Origin: Acanthococcus lagerstroemiae
Taxonomy: Eukaryota > Arthropoda > Insecta > Hemiptera > Eriococcidae
Direction: 5' to 3'
NCBI GenBank assembly: GCA_031841125.1
Contig: CM063109.1
Location: 21,919,321 to 21,983,320 of the forward strand
DNA length: 64,000 bases
Within the stretch, counting starts at the first letter, position 1. Each line of letters opens with the position of its first letter. Positions 36,041-47,345 of the stretch are shown here, in pieces. Position numbers and translations under genes: made by a program. The notes below the pieces were generated by a model, which was not told the origin of the DNA, searched no databases, and saw only the letters and a program-made list of their open reading frames with translations.

Positions 36041-37690
36041 TTGAGGGGGAAGAATTCATTTTATTTTATTATTATCGAGCCACGGAGCTATACACTCTCG
36101 GGCTGTGGGCTGAGAAAAGACGGGAATAGGGAAGCGTGTGCTGTCGTTAGGTGTATAAAAAAATGGAAGGGAGGAGACCGGACCGGAGCAAGGGCACACG
36201 AAATCAAAAACTGGCAGTGTGCAAGAAGCGCGTGTATTGATTGATTGATGGTAAAAACCGAACTTCAGAACGTGAAGTACAAACTGTAACTGAACTGTAG
36301 CTAATCGGATATCCTGCCTAGGCGGATCGTAGAAGAAAAAGGAGAGTGCATCATGAGAATGAGAAGACGTGGTATAGAAAATAAAGGAAACACAGGTATG
36401 CAGGAGACAAAAGACGTTTGTTAAATGCTTGCATCGTGCTACGCAGGAAACAGCCAGGCAGTACGATTTATACAAAAATGTACATTCGCAAGGAGAGGGT
36501 CGTCGGAGGATGGATACAGAATACATCCAGCCAATTGCCGCCACAGCATGCTCAATACAACTCGAAAGAGGGGACCGAATCTGTGTGGCACTTCCTCTAC
36601 TATTTTCACCCTTTTCGGTTCCTTCGTCGTCAGCACCACGAATTAGCGCCTGCTCTTCCTCAAAGAACCCTCATCTACTATTGGTTTCGTTAGTGTCATG
36701 CTGCTTTATTAGTTCGGTTTCGTTTCTTCAAATGCAAAACTAAATTTACGTTTCAAATAAGCGGCACGAACTCGTCGTGTAATTGGCAATCGGGCGATGG
36801 TGACCTGTGCGTTACCTGTTCGTTAGGTATGCAAATTACTCGGCCATTCGGTTCGCCTTCGCCGCCACTCAGGCGAAAATCTTCTCAAACACGATTCAAA
36901 ACATCGGCGTAAAATCGGCTGTTGCACGCGACCAATACATAGTAGGTACCCAACGTGCGGGGGAAAAAAAAAAGAGTCGACCATTTCGGAATGCCCGTCA
37001 AAATAATATCAAGTGCATTCGCGATACCAAAAAGCTGATCGAGCGAAACGAGACGAGGCGAATTTTTACAAATGAATAAGCGTTCGCAGCCACGCCCTAA
37101 TGGTAATATTGAATAAAGAAAACGAATTACTACTACGTATTCTAATAATAGTCTCAATAGACAGAATCACACGCAAGACGATTCTGTACGTGAACGGAGA
37201 TATTTATAATACTCTTCCAAAATGTTGAACTGTTTTTTTTTGCACATTTTTCTCTTTTTTTGCTTCTTTTTCATTCATATTAACAAATACTCACACATTT
37301 CAGTAAATCCGTTCCCGCCATTTTTCGAAAACGAGAAAAAGGAATTTTTGGAAATGCACGCTCCGTTAAAGATTGAATGGAAACGAGTAGACTGTAAATA
37401 ACTGAGTCGGATTCGAGAAGTGTGTTTGATGTACTTGGGGCAGAGGGTACGGGTATGGAACTCGACGCTGAAGAAAGAAACCAGAAATGACTGATAACGG
37501 TAAAGCACTTTAACTCGTGTAGTCGTGTACATAGACGCAAATAGTACGGGAGCTTGGTGGTTTCATCCCCCCAACCTTTTGCAAATTCCTCAAAAACTGA
37601 AAAATTATACGAGCGAAAGAATTCTCAGCATTATTTTAATATTTGTCAGCTCCCTATGAGTCCGTGCACCCCGGGTCGGCTATTTGTGCT
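36041..37690. other. No supported gene
   Basis: Open frames at 36418-36743 (+) and 36056-36544 (-) overlap each other and show no domain or splice support. A mildly CpG-rich block lies near 36780-37080. Confidence 0.45.
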
Positions 37691-37692
37691 CT

Positions 37693-37813
37693 CGGTCGTA
37701 CGCCATTTTGATTCCAACCACTTCCGTGGATGATGGGGATTGACTACGCGGTACGCTGCCCGCAGTCGGATTCGACACCCACGGGCGGGGTAGGATTCAC
37801 AGTGGCGTACGGC
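37693..37813. repeat. Palindromic repeat P2, copy 2
   Basis: Shares CGTACGCCATTTTG, GATTGACTA and GTCGGATTCG with copy 1 at 31001-31115. The arms are more diverged (right arm ACAGTGGCGTACGGC). Confidence 0.65.
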
Positions 37814-37929
37814 TGCACTTTAGTTAGAGCGCTCTAATGCATTGCGAAACAACAGCCTTGTCCCCCTCATATTAGCCGGTCCGGTGGTCAACTTTCAAAG
37901 TTCGTCCACGAGCTCACGCACATCCAATA

Positions 37930-38330
37930 TTCCTCACGACAACCACACTCAGATGTTGACACCGCTTCAAGCAGACCAAGTGGTCTCCAGCAATTAGGTA
38001 TCTACTGGAATGGCCTTGGCATACATTCACATGCTTCTGACAACTACCAGGTTCAGAAGTTGCGACAGTTTCAAACACGCCGAGTGGCCTCAAGTACCTA
38101 CTGGAATGGCCTTGGCACCCATCTAAATGTATCTAACAACAACCAGGCTCAGAAGTTGTGACATTTCAAGTACGTCAAGAGGCCTCCAGCACTCAGGTGT
38201 CTACTGGAATGGCCTTGGCACACATCTACATGTTCCTAACGGCATCCAGGCTCAGAAGTTGCGACAGTTTCAAGCACGTCGAGTGGCATCCAGCACTCCG
38301 GTACCTACTGGAACGGCGTTGACCGCGAAT
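37930..38330. repeat. ~103-bp minisatellite, about four units
   Basis: The landmark CTACTGGAATGGCCTTGGC (or CTACTGGAACGGCGTTG in the last unit) occurs at about 38002, 38098, 38201 and 38304. Spacings are 96, 103 and 103 bp. Each unit also carries CAGGCTCAGAAGTTG and CAAGCACGTCGAGTGG variants. Confidence 0.85.
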
Positions 38331-38398
38331 GGTCGATATCGCGACGCCCGCTGAACAACTCGAAATGCGAAGTTAAGACCAGCGAAGCTGGAACTTAC

Positions 38399-39250
38399 CT
38401 CGTAATTACAACTGTTTCTGGTCGGTTTGTCGGCGTGCGGATAGCCGTAGCGTTTCTGCGACGTCCTCGGCCCGGTCGCACGCTTTCGTGTTCCAGTGAA
38501 CATCATCTTGTCGATCGGAATTCTCATAGTTCGTCGTACGCGAAACAAACGACCATGGCGGTCGCAGGCTCGGAGCACAGTCACCAGCACTCACCAGTAC
38601 GTCGGCATGGGTGTATCGTCAAGTGATACATGTCGGATTTGTGGAAACGATTTTCCGCTGCGTAATTGCGATATGACGACCGATAAGCGGATGCGACACC
38701 TGGTGATCGAAAGTGGTCACGGGGACAGACGAACGGTGGCGCATCGTGAGCCGAAGACCGAAGAAGACGAGCAGAAAATGCCGCCGTCGAACGTACACAT
38801 TCTTTTTATCACACAAATCGTAAACTTTAATTAATTCCAAACAAAACAAGCGGGTTTAAAAATAAAAAGTCGGTACAGATCTGCGGATGTATACTCGAAA
38901 TTCTGAGACACTGTGTGCGTTCGTACGAGCTCGGGCGCGTTCGTTTTTCTGTTTTCTTCTGAGGAATGCGGCTATTTTAAAACCCACGTTAACTATCGGA
39001 CCCCTTCTCGCAAGAATGCCACGTTCTGCGCGGAGAAATTACATATTACTTTCTGTATCATCGACGAATAGTGCTCGCACATGTTTGAGTCGCACGATCT
39101 GCCGATGCGATGAGTAGCAGATCCGATTGTGCGCTTTCGCTCTGGAACATCAATCGCCACTATCTGGTTAATGTAGATAAGGCCGGTAATACGTCTGCTC
39201 GTTATACTCGTATTAGTTCTGCTGTTCGAGCTTACAGAAGTAAGTACCCT
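38399..39250 (-). other. CpG-rich block; candidate promoter/first exon
   Basis: CpG dinucleotides are dense here compared with neighbouring DNA. The minus strand has two good donors: ACGAG|gtaagt, ending an exon at 38399, and ACTG|gtgagt, ending one at 38595. An open frame (38590 downward) reaches the first donor with ATGPRTSQKRYGYPHADKPT and NSCNYE. It ends in phase 0, so it cannot join directly to the phase-1 acceptor of the PKC exon at 27206. It could be a first exon of PKC with an intervening exon, another gene's 5' end, or simply GC-rich DNA. Confidence 0.35.
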
Positions 39251-39712
39251 GTTTAAAAAAGCAGAATCCGAATTCACTCACAGTATATGCATTTTAATAT
39301 CCGAATTGGCTCCCTTCTTTTTGCGATTAAATAAACGAATTCGCTCTCTTGAATACATATACGGCACAACCCCTATGCAGTGATTTTCCTTCCCCTTTTT
39401 TACGGACTTAGGAGTGTCTATAATTATTATACAGATTCTTGTTGTAGGTCCGACGTCTATAACCACCAAGTGGTGGCCGCGTTGTGGGCGTTAGAGAAAG
39501 TAGCTTGTCCTCCCAAAGAGTAGGACCTCGTAAGTCAGAGCACTGATGATAAGTTGCTGGAAAGTTTCCTAAGTAACACATTCAGTGATTCTGTATCCAT
39601 ACCTGGTGGAACATTGCATACAATACTGTTACCGAAACGTTTGAGAAGATGAACATCGATGTCATTTGTTACGCTAATAGCACTGTGTTTATTAGTAAAT
39701 GACTAGTCACTC

Positions 39713-40908
39713 CAGGGGCGTGCAGTGATTTTTCCTGGAAGGTAAGCGATAAGTGTAAAGGTGAAGTAAAAATCAGAATAAAGGTATGAAACATGCTACT
39801 ACAAAACGGCATTGATGAAATTATTCAGTTTGTCGTATCCCTGTGTAGGGTCATTCCATATGCATTTATTCTTTTCTGTGACGAATAATAGACACAGTGA
39901 CATACCACCAAAGAGTTTTTCCTGGGGGGGGGGGGCAAAAATAGTAAAAGTCCTAACTGACTCAACTCAAAATTTCCAAACATCACAGTAAAAAAAACCT
40001 TTGACATATTGGATGATTCCAACTTCGCAACTCAGTTCTCAAGTATCAAAGCAAAGAAAAACTTTTTGACTTGTTGGATTTTCCCGACTCCGCCTGATTA
40101 AAATTGTAAATTTTCCCAACTGCTGAGTGAAAAATTGTTACGGGGAGCCCCCCCCCCCCCATCGGTACATCCCAGAATAGACATGGCCAACAAAACAGTT
40201 TTACACCATCTTCACAACCGGTCAACTACAAAATGTTTTCATATTGCAATATGTGGCAATGTCTAGTAAAACTCGAACCACCTCTCTTTTGCTCAGTTTT
40301 TAAAAATGGTAATTCTGGTTTAAGCTTCCCACCATTAATAATTTCTAATTGTTCATTAAGAGTAAGTCGCGAAAACGGTTTTTCAATAAGATCTCCAATA
40401 CGCATTTTGATTTTGTGGGCAAAAAAACAGAGCATTCAAAAATAATGCGTTGACTAGTAGAAGAACATTATCACGTTTCACTATCAACGTGGGCAGCCAA
40501 GCCGAACCGGAAGCGCTTTAAGAAGCGCTTCCAGAACGCAACCAAACGCACAGGTTTTGTTGCGTTGAATACGCTAGTGTGTTTTTGTGTTGGTAATCAA
40601 CACGGAGGCAGAGTGTGAGTTGTGGAATGTTACATGCAGTATGGAAAAGAAGCGTGAGATCCAACGCACACCTCGCTGGCCTATACGAATATAATATACC
40701 AGGATTGCTGAACGCCAAACAGCATACATCTCTTGTGAATTTATTATATACTTAAGCGTAAGTGCCAATACAGTTGCTGTTTTGCCCTGTATGTCTTTAT
40801 CTTTTATTTGTTGCAAGTTGAAGTTGATATTGTGTATGAAAATTTATTTTCTCGGGTATTTTCAGGGTAAGCAGCGCTTACCCTGCTTGCCTGGAATGCA
40901 CGCCACTG
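39713..40908 (-). mobile_element. hAT element, 1.2 kb, with transposase remnant
   Basis: The ends are CAGGGGCGTGCAGTG and, in reverse complement, CAGTGGCGTGCATTCC. A perfect 8-bp duplication AGTCACTC flanks it (39705-39712 and 40909-40916). Inside, the minus strand at 40226-40435 encodes a piece of a hAT transposase N-terminal region. Long G and C runs lie near 39920 and 40150, and a short palindrome (GGAAGCGCTT...AAGCGCTTCC) near 40510. It is internally deleted and non-autonomous. Confidence 0.88.
40226..40435 (-). pseudogene. hAT transposase N-terminal fragment
   Basis: The frame reads MRIGDLIEKPFSRLTLNEQL, then GKLKPELPFLKTEQKRGGSS and FTRHCHILQYE. This resembles the region just before the TTF/ZMYM-type zinc finger of some insect hAT transposases. 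The finger, RNase H-like core and dimerisation domain are not present. It lies inside the 39713-40908 element, in agreement with the hAT termini and 8-bp duplication. Confidence 0.55.
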
Positions 40909-41039
40909 AGTCACTCAAAGTTATTAGGTTTGGCTCCTTTTGGCGGGGCCAGGAGCGGTAGAAATATGGCACCCACCCTCTCGGCCCTTATTTACTCGAA
41001 ATTCAAAATTTGAATTAAAAAAAAAGAAGGTTAGATTGT

Positions 41040-43565
41040 GATTTTTTCCCCCATTTGTACAGACTTAGAATGTTATAGTCCTTAGTCTCTCGACTAGTAG
41101 GTTGCGTCTTTCTACATTTTTTTCTTCTCCTGTGCTAATCTTTTCATACCCGAGGAGGATTTACACTTTATATCATTCATTATCTGCTCTTCATAGCTCA
41201 TTCTTTGTCTTCCTGTCAAGTTCTTTGCCTCAGTCATTCACTCGAGCAGTGGTGACCGTATCTCTGGATGTCTTATATTATGACCTATCATTTTAACTCT
41301 TCTTTTTACGATTACATATATTCCAAATTTCTCTTTTCCTTACTATTAGCCTCAGTACTTCCTCATTCCTGATCTTTTCTGTCAATTTGGTTTTCAACAT
41401 TCTCCGATAACACCGTATCTCAAAAGCTTCAATCCTTTTTCTTTCCTTTTTTCCTATTGTCCAGGTCTCACATCCATACAATGCTATACTCCAAGTATAC
41501 GTTGGGAAAATCTCAGTCTTATTTTTAAATCTATATTTGCCCTAAATATATCTCCTTCTTGAAAAAAAGCGCTCGTGCTTGTTCCATTCTACTCTTTATT
41601 TCTGTTTTACTTCTTTCATCTTGCGTTATCAGACTACCTTAGAGATTAAATTCCTTTATCTTCTTTAATTGTTCACCTCCTCTTTCCATATTTATTGGAT
41701 TTTGTTTCCATCTACTGATTACCATGACTTTTGTTTTATTTTTATTCACCTTCATTTTGTACTTCATTTTCAATTTTTCAGCGTTCTGCTTAGTTTCTCA
41801 TTTCATTCCACTATTGCAATGTCATTTGCAAACCTTATCATTCTAACCCCCTCCCCCCATCCCTGTATTATTACGCCAGATTTTCTTTCATTCGTTTTTC
41901 TTCAGTTACTTTTTCTGTAAATAGGTTAAGCAGTACTGGTCAGTGTTTGGAACCGATTCAATTTTTCTTTTTGATCGGTTTTGTGCTTTGTAGCTTCCAT
42001 TTCAGTTGGTTTCGGTTCGGAACTTCCATTTCATTGGCCACCACAGGTTTTGGATTCAGTCATGACACCGTTTTAAAATACTGAAAGGGTCTTATTTCAG
42101 TTTTTCATTGCTGGGCCGGTTTTGGTTATGGTCGTCACGTAATGAATCGGTTTCAGTCGGGCTTAAAAAAATCTTTCTTAAACAATACAAAAAACTATCA
42201 TATTTATAGTCAAATCAGCTATAATTTGAAACCAATCATATAATGTGTAAACTACAGCATTGACTTACTTGGGAATTGGTAGATTAATTATTCTGTTGAT
42301 CAGTTCAAATATTCTGCTCTTTTACTAGATAAGTACAAGGACAAAGAAGAACAGAAAACGATTGACCGATTGGGACGTTTCCATTTGATTGGTTTATGGT
42401 CTTTACGCAGGCATGAGCTTTCATTTCAGTCGGTTTTGGTTTCATTTCAGCCTACATTTCAAACATTTGGTTTATGTTTTGGTGAATGACCAATTGAGTT
42501 CAAAGTTTCAGTTCTTAAATTTGGTCTTTTGCATTTTAAAGGGTTTTGGTTTTGGTCTCATAAAACTGTTGAATTTGAATGGGTTCCGGTTCCAAACACT
42601 GGTACTGGTGACAAACAGCAACCTTGTCTCTCTCCTTTTTGAAGTTTCGCCTCTCTTACTTCATCCTCTATTTGTATTATTTGAGCCTTTTGATCCTTAT
42701 ACATATGAATAAGTTCCATATTACTCTTCTTTCTTTGTACTTAACTCCTGTCTCCATCAGTATTCGAAATATTTTTGACCATTCAACCTTATGAAAAGCT
42801 TTTTCTAAATTCACAAATGCTACATATGCATCTAAACCTTTTTTTAGTATTTTTTCTAATAAAAACCTCAAACATATAGTATTACTTCCCTAATTCCTCT
42901 AACTGTTCTGAATCCAAACTGATCTTCTTCTCACCCTTTCTTCCATTTTATTTTTTATTCTATTATTTATTATTCTTACTAGAATATTTGATGCGTGTGA
43001 TAGTAAACGTATAATACGATAATCTTTACATTCGCTTGCTTCTGCTTTTTAAGGATTATAATTAACCTGCTTTTCTGGAATGTAAATTAATTCATAAAAA
43101 TTATTTAAAACTGCTTCTCCTGCATTTTTCAATAACTCACTTGCAATTTCATCAACTCCTTCTGCTTCACCTGTTTTTTATTTTTTTCAGAGATTCATCA
43201 AATTTCGATCACAAAATAGGATCTTTTCTTTTATGTGCCAGATCGGTTTTTGTACTTTCAATGCTCCTCAATTTCCTCACAATTTTGATTATTCCATTTT
43301 TTCCTTTTGCCTTCTTACATTCTCTCTTCATTTGATTTCTTAAAGCCCTATATTCGTCCTTACTTTCTCTATCATTGGCTTGTTTATACTTTCTTCTTTC
43401 TTCCATTAACTCTTGTATCTCACTTTTCATCCACGGTTTTCTCCTTTCTATTACATATCAGAGTACCTAATTTCTTCATTGTGGCCAGATTTATTGCTTT
43501 TCTACTTTCAGTTTTACTTTCTTCTTATTCATATTTTTTAAATTCAAATCTACATTTCATTACTA
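41040..43565 (-). pseudogene. LINE reverse transcriptase (family B, copy 2), split by a hAT MITE
   Basis: This copy is longer than that at 3650-4540. Reading right to left, the linker MKSEIQELMEERRKYKQAND lies at 43430 downward. The palm motif AYVAFVNLEKAFHKVEWSKI lies at about 42830-42770. RQGCCLSP (about 42620) follows and is cut by a 661-bp MITE. After the MITE the frame continues in pieces, to MYGCETWTIGKKERKRIEAF and CYRRMLKTKLTEKIRNEE at 41293-41481. The 3' end matches copy 1. Removing the MITE leaves about 1.9 kb. Stops and frameshifts are frequent. Plus-strand frames in this interval are antisense shadows. Confidence 0.85.
41941..42601. mobile_element. hAT-type MITE, 661 bp, inside LINE B
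   Basis: The terminal inverted repeats are CAGTGTTTGGAACCG, and a perfect 8-bp duplication GTACTGGT flanks it (41933-41940 and 42602-42609). The interior is packed with imperfect GGTTTTGG/GGTTTCAGT units, which resemble subterminal transposase-binding repeats. The 107-residue frame at 42389-42712 is composed of these repeats and is not a gene. Confidence 0.92.
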
Positions 43566-43574
43566 GATAACTAA

Positions 43575-43750
43575 ATTGTATTCTGACGACGGATTTGAAT
43601 TCGTCACGAAAAATTGAGTAAGTGGCACCAGCGCCGACGCCAAAGCTCTCCGAATTTTTTTTTTGACCCAAAAAAGACATGATGTATATAGTATGGAGAA
43701 ATTTTCAGAATTCGAAGACACCAAAGATTTTGAATTAAAGACTGTTTTCA
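43575..43750. repeat. Dispersed repeat shared with 57010-57222
   Basis: GGCACCAGCGCCGACGCCAA, AGCTCTCCGAA and the adjoining GAATTCGTCACGAAAAATTG match the insert at 57010-57222 in reverse complement. Confidence 0.55.
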
Positions 43751-44972
43751 ACTCAATTTTTCACGCTGAGTTCGAATTCGGTGTTCAAATTTGGCGGGGA
43801 TACTCCGTTCCCGAGATACATTGGAAAATGTTGGAAAAATGAAGACAAATCCGAAAAAGTTACTTATAGAAGACCCTTGTCGAGTAAAACACGTTAGAAA
43901 AAATTTTAAAGATGTACGAGGATAATAATCCTCCTTCTTCCGAGACCGTAGAAAAGTTGAAAATTACTCATTTTTCCTACTCAAATCGTTGAAAATAAAA
44001 ATTCACTCACTCCGCTCGTAAGTCTTACCTGTGAGAGCTTTCATTTATTGTTTTTACTTATGAAATTATTATTCCTCCACTTGACGGACAGGTAACATCC
44101 TGAAAGTTTGAGCTTGATTTGATGAATTAATTGATCTCCCATTTTATGTGAACATACTTGAATTTTCTACTCAATCTTCCACATAGGACACAAATATGGA
44201 ATTAGAAAAAAAGTATTCCTTCGCATCCAAAAATTCCTAGTTGGAAAACGAAAAAACTGTTTTCTCAAAAAGTCCAGCTTTTATGCGATTCAATAAAATT
44301 TCACCGACTGTTATTACTACTCAGAAGAAAATTGCAAATCGCAGAAAATTATTTAAAAAAAAATGATAAATGTTATTTTTAAAATGCTTTGTGTAGGGGA
44401 GGTAGACACGAGAAGGAGGACAATTATGATAGAGAATGTTCATTTTTTCAACTTTCTCCCATGGAGAAGGAGTGGAAAGGGGTACTAACTGCGATCGTTA
44501 CGCTGCTGGCCTGCAAAACTGATTTCCCCTGTGGCTTGTCCAGTCCTATTCCCTCCCAGACAACCATCACGAGGAAAATGCTTTCAGATTTTTCTCATTT
44601 GTAATTATGGGGGGGGGGGGGATTGAAAATTATACAGCTATCTTATTTGGCCTCTATTTTTTGATTTTCGCTTCCTCGTACGAAAAAGTGGTGAGGTTTG
44701 GAATAAAAACATGGTACCCAAATTTTTGTAGAAGAAAATAAAAAATGTATATCTACATCGGTGCGGAAGAGGGTTGAAGTGAATCAAAAGATTCCTCCAC
44801 CGCCAACTGAGGACGAGGCAAGGTCCATTATACGAAAATTTAATTATTATGAGGATACGGTGGAAATAGCTTCGGTTGCTAACTACGAATGTTCCGTCAA
44901 ATTTTCGGTCTAGCTTCGATTTGGCTATCAAAACAGAAATTTAATCCTTTGAATGAACAATGATGACTTGAC

Positions 44973-45239
44973 AAGTGGCGTAGCTAGGATTCTCCCAGGG
45001 GGGGGGGGCAAAGTAAGATTTTCAAGGGAGAAAAAGTCGAAAATTGAGTTGTTTTTTTTTTTTTAAATCGCCTATATTAGAGGACTGTTTTATAAAAATG
45101 AAGGTAAAATTACTGCTCGAGCAAACATTTTACGAAAAAACGTGTTTTAAAGGGCAAAAAATTGCTCATTTTTGCATATGTTACATTCAATTTCAGGTGC
45201 CTTGGGGAGCAACCCCTCCTCTCCCTGGCTACGCCACTG
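44973..45239. mobile_element. hAT-type MITE (CAGTGGCGTAGC family)
   Basis: The right end in reverse complement is CAGTGGCGTAGCCAGG. The left end is AAGTGGCGTAGCTAGG, with its first base changed. A perfect 8-bp duplication GACTTGAC flanks it (44965-44972 and 45240-45247). The length is 267 bp. A run of about 10 G follows the left end. It has no coding capacity. Confidence 0.9.
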
Positions 45240-45247
45240 GACTTGAC

Positions 45248-46530
45248 AGATTAAACGAGGTATTAAAGTAAATCATTGGAAAGTTTGTGTCACGTAAAAT
45301 ACAAATAAGCACTTTGAGAAAATCTGAATTTTCCTTCCCTCCCTGTCAAACACTGGGTCAAAAAAGGAACGTAATGGGTAGAAACGAGATGGCCACAAAA
45401 ATTGGAAACGCTATTGAAATAGTTTCTATTTTTGCTAATTTCAAAAAATATTGCATCGAATTTGTGATCTGACTCCAAGAGCTCCCAAAATTCAAATTTC
45501 ATTGCAAAAGTAACGATTTTTTAATTCTCAGCCGAGTCATTTTCACGAACCTCCTTATGGAGCATGGGTGAAGTGAAATTATAGAATCGTTGGGGGAAAA
45601 TCGAGATTTTTCATCTTGGATTGCACAGAGACAGTGTGTCTACCTTTATCACTTCTATGAAAATGAGGTTTGGAGTAGAAAACTCTGAAATTATAACCCC
45701 CTCCCCCCCTGTTCAAGGAACTTAGCTTCGCGGGTAGGGCAACTCAGCAAGAATAACTTAATTAGCATATTCTTTTAATGTGAATTAAAATACACCATTG
45801 CCAAATAATGAACGTCTCCACTGTAGTATAAAAACGTTCGTAAATCAGTTGCTGTCCGAAGGGTAGATAAACGAAAAGTTTTTCCTTGGTTTTGGGCATA
45901 AGAATCATCATAAGCCTGTGAATCAGCGAAGAAAAAGTTTTCACCAAAGCTCGAACTTTTTTTGAGTTTTACAATTTTCCCGGTTCCGTTTCAACGAAAG
46001 CGTTTTCAATCGTTTTCTCTTTAATTTTTCGCGATAATTTTTCACACTCTGGTATTCAGACGGGTTTCTCCCCCTTTCCGTAATTATATTCAGCGTTTAA
46101 TTTAATCAGACACGGGCAAATTTTCATCTCTCGCAGTGATGAAATTAACTCCTCATTTCATTCTTCACGCCTGCATATCGATTTCAGATCAACCTCCCAG
46201 CTTAATTAAAATTTTCGTACAGTAAATTTTCTACGTGCTAGGTAATTACGTACGAGCGCGAGGAAAAGTTTGTAAAATAGTGGCTAAGTTTCAGAGCTCG
46301 AATAAGCCAATGTAATAATTGGTAATCGAGTAGCTGGCTCGTACTTCTTAAACTTTTCGTTATATTATTAGCACACAGGAGTGAAACTCCATCAAGCTTG
46401 GTCAGCGGTTTTAACTGAATTGCCGTTGACCTCGACGATATCGCGCACTACTCGAAGCAAAATTCGCGGTCGAAGTTCAAAATAACTGCTTGATCATATT
46501 CTCACAAAAACTAAGTTGAATTTGAATAAT
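45248..46530. other. Non-coding, featureless
   Basis: AT-rich sequence without motifs. The short frames at 45290-45502 (-) and 45762-45947 (-) have no supporting evidence. Confidence 0.5.
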
Positions 46531-46533
46531 AGA

Positions 46534-46539
46534 TTTATT
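46534..46539 (-). other. Poly(A) signal of the coiled-coil gene
   Basis: AATAAA on the minus strand, 79 nt after the stop codon at 46618-46620, within GTGTTAAATAAATCTATT. Confidence 0.65.
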
Positions 46540-46617
46540 TAACACGAATACAAGCTTTCAAAATACAGAAGTGTTCTTGATCACGTATAAGACAAATCGA
46601 ACGTTTGAGAATAAAAA

Positions 46618-46698
46618 CTAATCCTTTTTAGGAGGACTCTCCTCAGGGGTCGCGGTGACATGTGGAACTGATGTTGTCGAATCGGTATTTTCATTTAC
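46618..46698 (-). CDS. Small coiled-coil protein: last coding exon
   Basis: The acceptor is ctgttacattgcag. The exon then reads VNENTDSTTSVPHVTATPEE followed by SPPKKD and a TAG stop, 26 codons. The tail is acidic, Ser/Thr/Pro-rich and ends in a basic-acidic KKD, typical of a disordered C-terminus. It begins in phase 0, which fits the phase-0 end of the exon at 52821-52902. An AATAAA follows at 46534-46539. The intron before it is about 6.1 kb. A further exon of length divisible by three in that intron cannot be excluded. Confidence 0.65.
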   Translation of the reverse strand, partial: VNENTDSTTSVPHVTATPEESPPKKD

Positions 46699-47308
46699 CT
46701 GCAATGTAACAGAGTTTTTAATACATCCGTCAAGCCAGAAAATTGGACGGGGAAAAACTTGAACCATTGCGACCAGTGACACGTAGGGCAGGCACAAAGG
46801 GCCCTAGAATTAACCCGTTTACTGCATAGGGGGCGCTACACTGGACCCTCTGATTTTTAAATGCACTATCGAAATAACAGGAAGCTGAGCAGGATCTTGA
46901 AGTGGTAAGGTCTAGTTTCTTGAACGGTTAACCCACCGTTTCTCCAGTGGAGGAGACTGGGGTCAACCAGCTTGAAAATTTCAAATGGAAATTTATAAAA
47001 GATTTCAGATATTGCATTAGATTTTTGGTACAGCGCGACTGTAGCTCTTGAAATTAATTACAACCGTTACTCTTAAGAGTGAGCAAAATCGACATGACCT
47101 AAAAGTATCAAAGCAGAGGCTTTTTGGGCCTTATATTCAAAACATCTCTTTATATTTCACATGTGGCTCTATTAGATGTTCCAAAATTCGAATTTCATAA
47201 TCAGACGCCCTCCTAAATACAGAGTCAAAACGTACGGAAGAATGTACTTGTTCATCTACATTTTGGTCCCCATAATAGGTATATTTCATCCCCCCCTCCC
47301 CCAAAAAT

Positions 47309-47310
47309 CA

Positions 47311-47344
<34 letters not shown>

Positions 47345-47345
47345 T
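47309..47345. repeat. (AAT)n microsatellite
   Basis: About eleven ATA/AAT units. Confidence 0.95.

Noticed and set aside
35612..36544. Minus-strand ORFs of 142 and 162 residues
   Set aside because: The first is antisense to the R1 fragment. The second has no domain or splice support and overlaps equally long plus frames.
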